Shown here: positions 24,213 through 33,357 of the stretch, piece by piece
Layout: every line of letters starts with the position of its first letter
Position numbering within the stretch: the stretch's first letter is position 1
Source of the DNA: Furfurilactobacillus curtus
GTDB lineage: Bacteria > Bacillota > Bacilli > Lactobacillales > Lactobacillaceae
Reading direction: 5' to 3'
Assembly: GCF_045862785.1 (NCBI RefSeq)
Contig: NZ_BQXO01000002.1
Location: 532,185 to 596,184, forward strand
Length of the DNA stretch: 64,000 nt
The notes under the pieces: generated by a model
Database searches by the model: none
What the model was told of the DNA's origin: nothing
What the model saw: only the letters and a program-made list of their open reading frames with translations
Program-made: the position numbers and the translations under genes

Positions 24213-25002
24213 CTATCCTTTTATGCAAAATGCTTTTGCTGCCGGAACACTGATTGCATTGGTGAGTGGGCTGGTTGGGGTCTTTGTTGTGGCCCGCAAC
24301 ATGTCATTTCTGACCCATACGTTATCGGAAATTGGGTTTGCTGGGGCGGCATTTGGCTTGTTTATTGGCTGGACCCCATTGGCTGGAATGCTGTTGTTCA
24401 CAACAGTGAGCTCTGTGGCGGTCGGTCAATTGAGTGAGAAAGCCTCCCGGCGAGAAGCCTCGATCACGTCTATTTCCGCGTTAGCCATTGGGCTGGGAAT
24501 TTTATTTCTGGCGTTGTCAAATCAAAATGCCAGCTCGGCAACTAACATCTTATTTGGGTCAGTAATCGGAATCAGCCGCGCTTCAGTCGTACAAGTGGCC
24601 GTCTTGGCGATCGTTGTAATGATCGTGATCTTGGCCGTTTATCGTTCGCTTAAATTTGATTCGTTTGACGCAATCGGGGCTCGGGTAGCGGGCGTGCATG
24701 GAACGCTGCTGTCGATTATTTTCTTGGTTGCATTGGCCTTTTCCGTTAGTGTCGCCGCACAGATTGTGGGTTCACTGCTAATTTTTATTCTATTGACGCT
24801 TCCCGCCGCGGCTGCTAAGTATTTTGTTCACGGTGTTGGTACGATGATTGGCCTGTCCATGATTTTTGCGCTCATTGGTGTCTGGTTAGGGTTGGCTTTG
24901 AGTTACTGGACGAATTGGCCGGTGTCATTTTTTATCGCGACGATTGAGGTGGTTATCTACTTTATTGGGTTAGGCGTCAATCGACTAGCCACCCACGATT
25001 AA
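24205..25002 (+). CDS. znuB: Zinc ABC transporter permease (ZnuB/AdcB-like)
   Basis: 265 residues, with 7-8 predicted membrane segments and the ABC-3 permease pattern. An N-terminal FMQNAFAAG region is followed by VSGLVGVFVVARNMSFLTHTLSEIGFAG, the block that docks to the ATPase. ATG at 24205 with GGAGG upstream overlaps the end of the ATPase gene, so translation is coupled. It forms the membrane channel for metal uptake. A terminator follows at 25021-25056, making a two-gene operon. Confidence 0.88.
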   Translation: MLNYPFMQNAFAAGTLIALVSGLVGVFVVARNMSFLTHTLSEIGFAGAAFGLFIGWTPLAGMLLFTTVSSVAVGQLSEKASRREASITSISALAIGLGILFLALSNQNASSATNILFGSVIGISRASVVQVAVLAIVVMIVILAVYRSLKFDSFDAIGARVAGVHGTLLSIIFLVALAFSVSVAAQIVGSLLIFILLTLPAAAAKYFVHGVGTMIGLSMIFALIGVWLGLALSYWTNWPVSFFIATIEVVIYFIGLGVNRLATHD

Positions 25003-25020
25003 TATCGTTTTCTTATCAGA

Positions 25021-25057
25021 AACTGTCTTCTCGTTACGGAGAGGATGGTTTTTTTAG
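25021..25057 (+). terminator. Terminator after the zinc permease gene
   Basis: AACTGTCTTCTC (25021-25032) pairs, with several G-U pairs, with GAGAGGATGGTT (25039-25050), followed by TTTTTT. Confidence 0.75.
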
Positions 25058-25176
25058 GTGGTCTTAAATCAACTACTTGGAAATTTATGGGCGGTTTGCT
25101 TCAGAAAAGAGTTTGGAGAGCCCAACCGCTAGACATGCTCAGCCAGTCGTTCTTTATGCAAATTTTATCAAGAACA

Positions 25177-25189
25177 AAGCCGAACATTG
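25177..25189. promoter_or_regulatory. Candidate PurBox upstream of purR
   Basis: AAAGCCGAACATT resembles the lactic acid bacterial PurBox (CCGAAC core with A/T flanks). A TATTAT (25193-25198) follows as a possible -10, and further GTTCG (25222-25226) and GAAC motifs occur before the gene. This would fit autoregulation, but spacing does not match a known paired box. Confidence 0.4.
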
Positions 25190-25259
25190 TGCTATTATTA
25201 ACCAGGGAAAGAACGCTTTTTGTTCGCATAAAATTAGAACGAGGATGAGGTAATTTAAC

Positions 25260-26096
25260 GTGAAAGTTAGACGATCAGATCGCTTAATCGATATGACCCG
25301 GTATTTACTGGAACGACCGCGCACTTTGGTGTCGCTGTCTTTTTTTGCTGAACGCTATGAGTCGGCAAAATCCTCCATTAGCGAGGATCTCACCATTTTA
25401 AAACGGACCTTTCAAGAACGTGGGACTGGTTTGTTAGAAACCTTGCCAGGTGCCGCCGGTGGTGCACGATTTATTCCCTATATTTTGAAAGAAGATGCTG
25501 AAGCTTATATTAACGCTTTATGCAAACAGGTGTCTGATTCGCATCGGGTAATGCCAGGAGGTTACGTCTACCTGTCTGACTTATTGGGCCAACCGGAAGT
25601 GTTACGACAAATCGGTCGTCTAATTGCGACGCAGTATATGAACCAAACCATTGATTTAGTTTTGACCGTCTCTGTAAAAGGTATTCCGATTGCCCAGGCT
25701 GTCGCCGAACAGTTAAATGTGCCATTTGTGATTGCCCGCCAAGATGGCGCAATTACCGATGGTGCTACGGTTAGTGTCAACTATGTTTCAGGTTCATCAA
25801 CGGCAATTGAAAAAATGCAAATTGCCAAACGAGCGCTGCCTGCTGGTTCTCGGGTATTGATTGTCGATGATTTTGTTAAAGGTGGTGGCACGATTTCTGG
25901 GTTAGCTAGTTTGGTACGTGAACTGGATAGTGAAGTGGCCGGTATTACGGTCTTTGGCGAAGGTCGTTTTAATGGTGATCGTAAGTCAGAGACATTTACC
26001 TCGTTACTGCATGTGGAAACTTTGCAAAGTGAATCAGAACCAATTAAAGCCACCCCGGGGAATTATCTAACGCGGGTCTTTGGCAATGAACGTTAA
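25260..26096 (+). CDS. purR: Pur operon repressor PurR
   Basis: 278 residues. N-terminal winged helix (about 1-75, RRSDRLIDMTRYLLERP onward) is fused to a type I phosphoribosyltransferase-like domain with the PRPP-binding loop VLIVDDFVKGGGTI near 200-213. In Bacillus and lactococci this architecture senses PRPP and controls purine genes, as repressor or activator. GTG start with GAGG 9 bases before. It is the first of purR-glmU-prs, a conserved order. Candidate PurBox motifs upstream suggest it may regulate itself. Confidence 0.95.
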   Translation: MKVRRSDRLIDMTRYLLERPRTLVSLSFFAERYESAKSSISEDLTILKRTFQERGTGLLETLPGAAGGARFIPYILKEDAEAYINALCKQVSDSHRVMPGGYVYLSDLLGQPEVLRQIGRLIATQYMNQTIDLVLTVSVKGIPIAQAVAEQLNVPFVIARQDGAITDGATVSVNYVSGSSTAIEKMQIAKRALPAGSRVLIVDDFVKGGGTISGLASLVRELDSEVAGITVFGEGRFNGDRKSETFTSLLHVETLQSESEPIKATPGNYLTRVFGNER

Positions 26097-26110
26097 TTAA
26101 AGGAGTTAGC

Positions 26111-27493
26111 ATGAGTTCTCGGAATACAATTATTTTAGCAGCAGGTAAAGGCACACGGATGAAGTCCAAGTTATACAAAGTTCTGCATCGGGTAGCCGGT
26201 AAAACAATGGTTGATCATGTCTTGACTCAGGTTGAGCAAACCAACATGGATGAAATTGTGACGGTGGTCGGTTTTGGCGCAGAAGATGTGCAACATGAGT
26301 TGGGAGATCGTACCAAATACGTCTTGCAGGAGCAGCAACTAGGGACTGGTGACGCCGTTTTAAAGACTGAAGACATTCTTGGTGATGCAGATGGTATGAC
26401 CTTGATTGTAAGTGGGGATACCCCTTTATTTAGAGCTGCAACGTTGCAAAAGCTATTTGATTATCATGAAGCTAAGGGTGATGTTGGCACAGTATTGACT
26501 TCCATCGCACCTGATCCAGCCGGTTACGGACGGATTATTCGTAACGATATTGGTTTGGTGGAAAAAATTGTGGAACAAAAGGATGCTACTGTTGAAGAGG
26601 CGGCTGTTGATGAAATCAATACAGGAGTTTACGTCTTTGACAATCAAGCGTTATTTAAAGCCTTGCATCAAGTCACCAATCACAATGCGCAAGGCGAGTA
26701 TTATTTAACGGATGTGATTGGGATCTTGAAACAGGCGGGTCAACGAGTCGGCGCTTATCGGATGAGCGATTTTAGCGAGTCGATGGGCGTTAATGATCGT
26801 CAGGCACTAGCTGAGGCGACGAAGGTCATGCGCAAACGGATCAATGATGCACATATGGCTAACGGTGTGACCTTCATTGACCCGGAACATACTTATGTAG
26901 ATATTGATGTCAAAATTGGTGCGGATACGATTATTGAACCAAATGTCCAATTAAAGGGACACACCGAGGTTGGTGAAGATTGTTTCATTGGTGCCAATTC
27001 TGAGATTCGCAATGGTCGGATTCATGATCACGTCACGGTGACTTCTTCTTTGATTGAAGATAGCGAAATGGAATCCGGTTCGAACATTGGTCCGATGAGC
27101 CATCTTCGTCCGCAAGCGCATATTGGTCATGATGTTCACTTGGGTAATTTTGTGGAAATTAAAAAGGCCAATATTGGTGATCGTACGAAGGTGGGCCACC
27201 TAACTTATGTTGGCGATGCTACTTTAGGAACGGACATCAACGTTGGCTGTGGTGTGGTCTTTGTCAATTACGACGGGGTTGCTAAACACGAAACAATCGT
27301 CGGTGATCACACGTTTATTGGTAGTAATTCGAACCTAGTTGCCCCCTTGCAAGTGGCGGATCATTCGTTTATTGCGGCTGGTTCCACAATCACCAAAGAC
27401 GTGGCTTTCCATGATATGGCGATTGCTCGGGCCCGGCAAACAAATAAACCAGATTACTGGGATCGCTTACCTCACAAGCCAGAAGATGCTTAA
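26111..27493 (+). CDS. glmU: Bifunctional UDP-N-acetylglucosamine pyrophosphorylase/glucosamine-1-phosphate N-acetyltransferase
   Basis: 460 residues. The N-terminal uridyltransferase domain opens with LAAGKGTRMKSKLYK (about 9-23). The C-terminal half is a left-handed beta helix built from hexapeptides, with acetyltransferase residues in the HLTYVGD and NYDGVAKH segments. It makes UDP-GlcNAc for peptidoglycan and wall polymers. ATG follows AAAGGAG 14 bases after purR. Full length, no irregularity seen. Confidence 0.97.
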   Translation: MSSRNTIILAAGKGTRMKSKLYKVLHRVAGKTMVDHVLTQVEQTNMDEIVTVVGFGAEDVQHELGDRTKYVLQEQQLGTGDAVLKTEDILGDADGMTLIVSGDTPLFRAATLQKLFDYHEAKGDVGTVLTSIAPDPAGYGRIIRNDIGLVEKIVEQKDATVEEAAVDEINTGVYVFDNQALFKALHQVTNHNAQGEYYLTDVIGILKQAGQRVGAYRMSDFSESMGVNDRQALAEATKVMRKRINDAHMANGVTFIDPEHTYVDIDVKIGADTIIEPNVQLKGHTEVGEDCFIGANSEIRNGRIHDHVTVTSSLIEDSEMESGSNIGPMSHLRPQAHIGHDVHLGNFVEIKKANIGDRTKVGHLTYVGDATLGTDINVGCGVVFVNYDGVAKHETIVGDHTFIGSNSNLVAPLQVADHSFIAAGSTITKDVAFHDMAIARARQTNKPDYWDRLPHKPEDA

Positions 27494-27587
27494 TCAAATC
27501 CGGACAGTAGATGCTTGCGTCTAGGCAAGTTAATAGGTACGATTAGAACGAAAAAGACTGTGATCACATCATCCGCGTGGAGGAAAC

Positions 27588-28574
27588 ATGGCAACTCAAT
27601 ACTTTGACCCAAAGCTAAAAATCTTTGCTCTAAACTCAAACCGGCCGTTGGCGGAGAAAATTGCTGAAGAAGTTGGTGTTGAATTAGGCAAAACGTCCGT
27701 CGATCGATTTAGCGATGGCGAAATTCGCATCAACATTGAAGAAAGCGTCCGTGGCGACAATGTTTACTTGATTCAATCAACATCAGCACCGGTTAACGAT
27801 AATTTGATGGAATTATTGATTATGATCGACGCTTTGCGCCGGGCTAGTGCGAATACAATTAACTTGGTTGTCCCTTATTATGGTTACGCGCGCCAAGATC
27901 GAAAAGCGCGTTCGCGTGAACCAATTACTGCCAAATTGGTTGCGGACATGTTTGAAAAAGCTGGCGCAACTCGACTTTTGGCGCTTGATTTACATGCCGC
28001 CCAGATTCAAGGCTTTTTCGACATTCCAGTGGATCACATGATGGCCGCACCATTGTTGGCAGATTATTTCATCACGAACCATATTGCTGAAAATGCTGTC
28101 GTTGTTTCACCTGATCACGGTGGAGTGACGCGGGCCCGGGCCTTAGCCGAGTTTTTGAAAGCGCCAATTGCGATTATTGATAAGCGGCGTCCTAAGGCAA
28201 ATGTGGCTGAGATCATGAATATTATTGGTGATGTTAAGGGTAAAAAATGTATCATGATTGATGATATGATTGACACGGCTGGCACGATCACATTAGGTGC
28301 GCGGGCTCTGATGGAGGCCGGCGCTGAGGAAGTGTACGCTTGTTGTTCTCATGCGGTACTTTCAGGACCAGCCGTCGATCGACTGAAAGAATCACCATTT
28401 AAACAAGTCGTTGTCACCGACTCGATTAACTTACCGGCTGAAAAGCAATTTGATAAACTCGTCAAGGTTTCCATTGCACCGTTAGTCGGGGATGCCATCA
28501 AACGCATTAATGAAAACAAACCAGTTAGTCCATTATTTAAGACGCGTTTCCACCGTGATGGTCGCTCGCATTAG
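27588..28574 (+). CDS. prs: Ribose-phosphate pyrophosphokinase
   Basis: 328 residues. It makes PRPP from ribose 5-phosphate and ATP for purine, pyrimidine, NAD, histidine and tryptophan synthesis. The catalytic flexible-loop region VVPYYGYARQDRK lies near 87-99, and the PRPP-binding loop MIDDMIDTAGTI near 222-233. RFSDGEI and DLHAAQIQGFFD are the usual family blocks. ATG follows GGAGG. It closes the purR-glmU-prs run, with a strong hairpin after it. Confidence 0.97.
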   Translation: MATQYFDPKLKIFALNSNRPLAEKIAEEVGVELGKTSVDRFSDGEIRINIEESVRGDNVYLIQSTSAPVNDNLMELLIMIDALRRASANTINLVVPYYGYARQDRKARSREPITAKLVADMFEKAGATRLLALDLHAAQIQGFFDIPVDHMMAAPLLADYFITNHIAENAVVVSPDHGGVTRARALAEFLKAPIAIIDKRRPKANVAEIMNIIGDVKGKKCIMIDDMIDTAGTITLGARALMEAGAEEVYACCSHAVLSGPAVDRLKESPFKQVVVTDSINLPAEKQFDKLVKVSIAPLVGDAIKRINENKPVSPLFKTRFHRDGRSH

Positions 28575-28601
28575 TGAACAAATCCAACTGATAGTTACTT
28601 T

Positions 28602-28652
28602 AACAGTCCCATATGATGCCGCCATAATTTGGCAATCATATGGGACTGTTTG
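28602..28652 (+). terminator. Terminator-like hairpin after prs
   Basis: A long stem (28602-28620 with 28631-28650) has one bulge. The T-run after it is poor (TGTAT), so it may terminate weakly or stabilise the mRNA 3' end. Confidence 0.7.
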
Positions 28653-28725
28653 TATAAAATCAAAGTTAAGATTTTCTAACGTGTTGTAATGTGATAGACA
28701 TGTTTACGTAATATTTGTCATTGAA

Positions 28726-28734
28726 TGGTATACT
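28726..28734 (+). promoter_or_regulatory. Extended -10 promoter of the Ser/Thr-rich lipoprotein gene
   Basis: TGGTATACT with no clear -35; such extended -10 elements recur in this window. Confidence 0.5.
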
Positions 28735-28784
28735 AAGATCAGTGAGAGGGCTTCAAGTTAGTCAAGCCACTGGGGGTATGAAAG

Positions 28785-29459
28785 ATGAAACATCTATTGC
28801 TTAAACAAGTGATCGTTAGCAGTTTAATTGTCATCAGTACGGCGGGTCTAGCGGCTTGCAGCACTAATACTGACGCGATCCAGACAAGTACAACGGCACA
28901 AGCAGAGATTAGTAAGACAAGTAAGACATTACAAACGAGTCAGCAAAAGCCTCGCTCAGTTGCGACATCTGCCACGAATTCATCTTCTATGGCAACAGCA
29001 ACCAGTGTGGCTAATGATGGGTCCGTGAACACCAGCACTACGGGGGCTGGTTCAAGTCAGAATGTTTCTAAAGTAGCTTCTAAAATTAATTCTACTGCAC
29101 AAATAGGCTCAACCTCTGTCGCGGCGAATGTTGCTCAACAAGGCAGCGCTAACAGTTCCGTCGTAGCCAGGCAGGCGCCGTCATCAGCTGTGGCTCAGTC
29201 GCAGTCAGGTCAGACGAGTGCGACAGCAACACAGACGTCATCAGTTAACCAAACGACAATTTTAAATGCATTTCGTCAACAGATGGGCTTTGTAGAAACG
29301 GATGGCAGTCGGCAGTATCAAGTGTCAGATTTGGGTCATCAACAATATCAAATTGATGTTCGCTCCCAAGCACCGGATCCGGCGGTTAGCAACTTGACGG
29401 GAATTTATCGATATGATGCCAATACGCAGCAAGTCACCAATTTATTGACGACGCCGTAG
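28785..29459 (+). CDS. Ser/Thr-rich secreted lipoprotein of unknown function
   Basis: 224 residues. A type II signal peptide is clear: basic start, hydrophobic core and lipobox LAAC with Cys25 as the lipidated residue, so the protein is tethered outside the membrane. Residues 26-160 are a low-complexity Ser/Thr/Ala/Gln stretch, like a cell-wall-spanning stalk. The last 65 residues (from TILNAFRQQMGFVE) form a small compact domain with YQVSDLGHQQYQIDVRS. ATG is preceded by GGGGG. It stands alone with its own promoter and terminator. Function is not recognised. Confidence 0.82.
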   Translation: MKHLLLKQVIVSSLIVISTAGLAACSTNTDAIQTSTTAQAEISKTSKTLQTSQQKPRSVATSATNSSSMATATSVANDGSVNTSTTGAGSSQNVSKVASKINSTAQIGSTSVAANVAQQGSANSSVVARQAPSSAVAQSQSGQTSATATQTSSVNQTTILNAFRQQMGFVETDGSRQYQVSDLGHQQYQIDVRSQAPDPAVSNLTGIYRYDANTQQVTNLLTTP

Positions 29460-29495
29460 TCAGTACTGCCCGTTACTAATTTTAAAAAGACTTTT

Positions 29496-29522
29496 ATACC
29501 GCAAGTAATTGCGGTATTTTTG
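29496..29522 (+). terminator. Terminator after the lipoprotein gene
   Basis: ATACCGCAA (29496-29504) pairs with TTGCGGTAT (29509-29517), then TTTTT. Confidence 0.85.
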
Positions 29523-29551
29523 TATCATGATAAAAGATTGGGGGAGCTGAA

Positions 29552-29917
29552 ATGAAACCAAAAAACACACCCATCGGTTGGTCCTTAGGTGGACTGGGGC
29601 TATTTTTGGTGGCTGGGGTGGTCGCTTGGATAAGCCATGTTCCTTTGATTAAGATTTCCGACGCGTATTTTATGATTGGTTTATTTTTGATTGTCATCGG
29701 TGCGGTGATGCAGTTATCTCATGCCCATTTATTTACGGGATTTCGTCGGCGTCGAAAAACATATAAAGAAAAGCAGGATCAACAAGCAGATGACCGCGTT
29801 AATCAAAAGGATATCGCCTTGAAAAAGAATGAACCGTTGCGTGTTTCAGCTTGGAACGGTTGGTTATGGATTAGCGGACTGATTTTGATTGGCCTAGCCG
29901 TTATTTTAACCTTGTAG
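29552..29917 (+). CDS. Small membrane protein, DUF3899-like
   Basis: 121 residues with three hydrophobic segments: about 10-28, 38-57 and 102-120. A basic hydrophilic stretch (RRRRKTYKEKQDQQ) separates the second and third. The layout and ending resemble DUF3899 proteins of lactobacilli, though this is from memory of the pattern only. ATG follows GGGGGAG. It is flanked by terminators on both sides and seems to be a single-gene unit. No function can be given. Confidence 0.65.
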   Translation: MKPKNTPIGWSLGGLGLFLVAGVVAWISHVPLIKISDAYFMIGLFLIVIGAVMQLSHAHLFTGFRRRRKTYKEKQDQQADDRVNQKDIALKKNEPLRVSAWNGWLWISGLILIGLAVILTL

Positions 29918-30009
29918 GCTAGCGTAAATGGCGATTAAAAAGTTAAGAACTTAAGCTAGACAGCTACTGTGGAGAAAATAGCGGTTAAATGAAAATATCT
30001 GGGTCGATT

Positions 30010-30065
30010 AAAAGACCACGATTCGCAATGTTTAGTGTAAAACATTGCGAATCGTGGTCTTTTTA
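30010..30065. terminator. Strong bidirectional terminator
   Basis: A stem of more than 20 bp (arms about 30010-30033 and 30041-30064) with A-run on the left and T-run on the right, between convergent genes. Confidence 0.9.
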
Positions 30066-30105
30066 GTGGGAAGTAGTCAAATTGAAGATTGGTTTGGTGT
30101 AACCA

Positions 30106-30918
30106 TTAATGGTTTAGCGCGTATTTTTGAATGGCGACAGCAACGCCGTCTTCACGATTGGTCAAAGTGACAGCTTGAGCAGCTGCTTTTAATTCGGGGA
30201 TAGCGTTACCCATGGCGATGCCTAACCCAGCGGCTTGAATCATGGATAAGTCATTGCCTTGATCACCGAGGGCCATGACTTCGGCCATGGTTAAACCAAG
30301 ATCACTAGCCAGCCCAGTAATGGCGTTACCTTTCGAAGCAGCCTGATTCATCGCCTCAAGAAAATAAGGTTCACTGCGAACAAAGTAAAATTGTTGTTTG
30401 GCTTCAGCTGGTAACGCCTGATAAGCGGCTTCAACCAGCTTTGGATCATCGATAAACATCGCTTTTGACAGTGTCAGATCCGTGGGCATTTCGTCGACTG
30501 CACGATAGCGAATGGGCATGTTGACCAAATAAGCTTCGCCAATGGTGTAAGGGCTAATATCTCTGTTCGCTGTGTAAATAGCTTGGTCTGTTTCGACGTG
30601 AAAGTGGGTGCCTAAGGTGTGACTTAAATTTTCTAATTGACGGTATTGTTGATAATCCAGCGTATGGTGAACCAAAATGCGACCACTGATAGTTTGAGCA
30701 AGCGCGCCGTTAAAGGTAATGACATATTGATCATCACCAGATAAACCAAGCTGCTTCAAATAATTTGCAACACCAGTTAGCGGTCGTCCTGTACACAGGA
30801 CAACTTTAATATTGGCATCGCGCGCAGCTTGAACTGCTGAAATAGTGGCTGGATTCAGGTCACCATTTTCATTGAGTAGCGTGCCGTCAATGTCGATTGC
30901 AATTAATTTAATGGTCAT
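30106..30918 (-). CDS. Cof-type HAD family sugar phosphatase
   Basis: 270 residues. HAD motif I DIDGTLL near residues 8-14 with the two catalytic Asp, motif II in VLCTGRP, and motif IV GDQGNDLSM near 210; the large C2B cap lies between. Relatives (YidA, Cof) dephosphorylate sugar phosphates and flavin precursors in the cytosol; specificity varies and is not predictable. ATG follows AAGGAG, 3 bases after the HD-domain gene stop. Third gene of a minus-strand operon behind the lipL-like and HD genes. Confidence 0.92.
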   Translation of the reverse strand: MTIKLIAIDIDGTLLNENGDLNPATISAVQAARDANIKVVLCTGRPLTGVANYLKQLGLSGDDQYVITFNGALAQTISGRILVHHTLDYQQYRQLENLSHTLGTHFHVETDQAIYTANRDISPYTIGEAYLVNMPIRYRAVDEMPTDLTLSKAMFIDDPKLVEAAYQALPAEAKQQFYFVRSEPYFLEAMNQAASKGNAITGLASDLGLTMAEVMALGDQGNDLSMIQAAGLGIAMGNAIPELKAAAQAVTLTNREDGVAVAIQKYALNH

Positions 30919-30921
30919 GGG

Positions 30922-32283
30922 TTAGACTCCTTGTGGGTGAATCAATTGATCGTTTTTGATATAGGTCTGAAATTCTTGGTAGATAGGATTAAAAAGATCA
31001 CTTTCAGCATGTTGGCTGAGCATTTCTCGTGGGAAAAAGAACCGCTGATCCCCCGATTCACGACCGGTAATGGCTGCCACCAAAGTGCTGAGAGCGGACA
31101 GCTCAATCGTTGAACCATCCGCTTTCATCAGTTGAATCTCAGCGGCGGGCTTGCGGGAGTGATGTGGGTTTGCATTATATGGTAGGTCATAGCTATCGTT
31201 AGTGGCCGTGTAATAGGTGATATTGTAGCCGACCGTTTCAATTTGATCGCGTAAAATGGGCAACAAATCTGTCGTATCACTATCATATTCAACGGATTTT
31301 AACGGCTTGCGATTTAAAAAGCGGCGAGCGAGATCGCGTAAAATATCGTCATCACTATCGGCCCAGTGCAGAAAATAAGTGTTTAAGACGCCGTCGTCAA
31401 GCTTTAAATAGTCAACTAACGTCCAATCATGGTTGAAGAAAGGTTCCAGTAATAGTGGACGAAAGCCTTCTTGACGAATTGGTTGATTGTCATACAAATC
31501 TTTGGCGCGTAAAAGTAAGTGATCCAAAATGACTTCCATGGCGCGGGACACTGGGTGAAAGTAGACTTGTTGATACATTTGAAAGCGGCTTAAAATATAG
31601 TCTTCGACAGCATGCATTCCGTCAATGGTGAAGGCGATGCCGCCTTGATAAGGGCGCATAACGCGTAACACTCTAGCTAGATCAAAGCGGCCATAATCAG
31701 CACCGGTAAAGTAAGCATCACGCAATAAGTAGTCCATTCGATCGGCATCCAATTGACTCGAGATAATTTGGACTACTTGTGGATTTGGATAGGTGTGCTG
31801 AATTACACTGGCCACTTGTGCGGGAAATTCTGGACTAACTTGGCGCAGCACTGCATTGACTTCAGTACTGGGAGACGTCAAAATTTGCGCGGTGACTGCT
31901 TCATGATTCGTGTGGAAGATGTGTTCAAACGTGTGTGAGTAAGCACCATGACCAATATCATGAAGTAATGCAGCGCACAGTGTCACTAAACGTTCATCGT
32001 CATTCCACAGCCCGTCTCCGGCTGCTTGGCTTGGGTAGTCATTTTTGAAGTTATCACAGATACGGCGCGCAATTTCGTAGACGCCTAGTGAGTGACCAAA
32101 GCGGCTATGCTCAGCGCCGTGAAACACCTCTTCGGTCACACCGAGCTGTTTAACGCGCCGTAGTCGTTGAAACTCCTTTGTGTTAATCAGGTCCAAAATG
32201 ACCTGATGCGATACAGCAATGTAGTTATGAACGGGATCGCGAAAGACTTTTTCACGAGGCAGTAATTGACTTTGATAGTCCAT
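30922..32283 (-). CDS. HD domain phosphohydrolase (YwfO-like dNTPase family)
   Basis: 453 residues. The HD signature LLHDIGHGAYSH lies near 107-116 with upstream His in HGAEHSRFGHSLG (about 55-66) and the later Asp in SSQLDADRMDYLLRDA, the pattern of dGTPase/SAMHD1-like enzymes. Length and opening (KVFRDPVHNYI) match the Firmicutes YwfO group, in which dNTP triphosphohydrolase activity has been described. ATG 32283 follows AAGGAG; the longer ORF start has no site. It sits between the lipL-like and HAD genes. Nucleotide-pool control is inferred from family. Confidence 0.88.
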   Translation of the reverse strand: MDYQSQLLPREKVFRDPVHNYIAVSHQVILDLINTKEFQRLRRVKQLGVTEEVFHGAEHSRFGHSLGVYEIARRICDNFKNDYPSQAAGDGLWNDDERLVTLCAALLHDIGHGAYSHTFEHIFHTNHEAVTAQILTSPSTEVNAVLRQVSPEFPAQVASVIQHTYPNPQVVQIISSQLDADRMDYLLRDAYFTGADYGRFDLARVLRVMRPYQGGIAFTIDGMHAVEDYILSRFQMYQQVYFHPVSRAMEVILDHLLLRAKDLYDNQPIRQEGFRPLLLEPFFNHDWTLVDYLKLDDGVLNTYFLHWADSDDDILRDLARRFLNRKPLKSVEYDSDTTDLLPILRDQIETVGYNITYYTATNDSYDLPYNANPHHSRKPAAEIQLMKADGSTIELSALSTLVAAITGRESGDQRFFFPREMLSQHAESDLFNPIYQEFQTYIKNDQLIHPQGV

Positions 32284-32312
32284 GCATTCTCCTTGAAACA
32301 ACTGAATTTGGG

Positions 32313-33161
32313 TTAGTGTGATGTCTGATCGGGCTGGTTAAATGTCGGTTGATGTTGCAGTAAGCGTTTGGTTTCAAAGTCAATTTGAGCACCAAATTCT
32401 GGTTCTGTCATCAAATCGGCTAAGTGTTGTTTAGCTAACTGTGTGCCGCTTAGCTGAGCGGCTTTGACAAAGCGCGCCTGGGCTTCTTCAATGGTCAAAG
32501 ATTGAGGTAACAAATCGCCGACGTTCATCATCGTGGCGGGATCGACATCTGGGAAATCCCATTTATTTTCTTCGTGTCCGAGCCCGACGGTGTAGAAATC
32601 GTGAATGAGTTGGGCGCGTGCATTTTGGTTGCCATTGACGCTGAGGTATAACATGATCACAGTGCCACCGTTGCGGCGACGTTGCGACATGCCGGCAATC
32701 TTGTGACCGTTGACACTTAGATCGTAGGTGCCCGGACAATAAGAACGCGGAATTTCTCCCGCCTCAATGGGAAGTTCAGGAAATGCCCGATCGACGAGTA
32801 ATTTCATTTGATCGTAGGCTTCGTTGACCCCCATTTTGAGCAAACTTGGCGGAAAGAAAAGGCTGACGTTTAAAACGCCGGGATCCGAAACCACCGCCAG
32901 ACCACCAGAGTTGCGCACAAAGCCGACATAATCATGTTCCCCTAAAATCGGATAAGCTTGTTCAAGATGAGGAAGGTCCGCATCTCGTAAGCCCATAATG
33001 ACATTGTTGTCGAGCATCCAAAAATGTAACAAGGGTTGGGATTCGTGTTCAATTAAACTTAGCAACGCATTCATGTTGGCAAATGTGGCTAAGCCCTCAG
33101 TCTTGGTGAAATGTTGTGACAGGAGCATAGTCGTTTGAGCGAGGCTTAGAGCATCGGTCAT
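32313..33161 (-). CDS. lipL: Lipoyl/octanoyl transferase family protein, LipL-like
   Basis: 282 residues. The biotin/lipoate-ligase fold is shown by RNSGGLAVVSDPGVLN near 83-97 and the Lys in NGHKIAGMSQRR (Lys154). The segment SYCPGTYDLSV places a Cys (Cys142) as in LipL, the octanoyl-[GcvH] amidotransferase that works through a Cys thioester; ordinary lipoate ligases lack it. I therefore favour transfer of octanoyl or lipoyl groups between proteins over ATP-dependent ligation. The chosen ATG (33161) has AGGTG 6 bases before it. First gene of a minus-strand operon with the HD and HAD genes. Annotation as a lipoate-protein ligase is the alternative. Confidence 0.8.
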   Translation of the reverse strand: MTDALSLAQTTMLLSQHFTKTEGLATFANMNALLSLIEHESQPLLHFWMLDNNVIMGLRDADLPHLEQAYPILGEHDYVGFVRNSGGLAVVSDPGVLNVSLFFPPSLLKMGVNEAYDQMKLLVDRAFPELPIEAGEIPRSYCPGTYDLSVNGHKIAGMSQRRRNGGTVIMLYLSVNGNQNARAQLIHDFYTVGLGHEENKWDFPDVDPATMMNVGDLLPQSLTIEEAQARFVKAAQLSGTQLAKQHLADLMTEPEFGAQIDFETKRLLQHQPTFNQPDQTSH

Positions 33162-33357
33162 TAAAAACACCTGATTTCTCATAAGGATTAAGGATGATAG
33201 CGTTTTTATCACTGCGACTATTATACCCAAACAAGGCCAAGTCTGCACGGTTACCATGGCTGACGGTTTGGTTGGAACATCATCTGAGCGAATTGATTAA
33301 TATTAAGGTATAATTTAAAGCTAGAGTTAAATGGTTAGCAGAAAGTGGGGGGTCAAG

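Noticed and set aside
25045..25248. 67-residue ORF between the zinc permease and purR
   Set aside because: It starts inside the terminator and runs through the purR promoter region, with no ribosome binding site.
28785..29459. Pheromone or bacteriocin precursor in the Ser/Thr-rich lipoprotein
   Set aside because: The protein is long with a lipobox and a folded C-terminal domain; no leader cleavage or processing genes are nearby.
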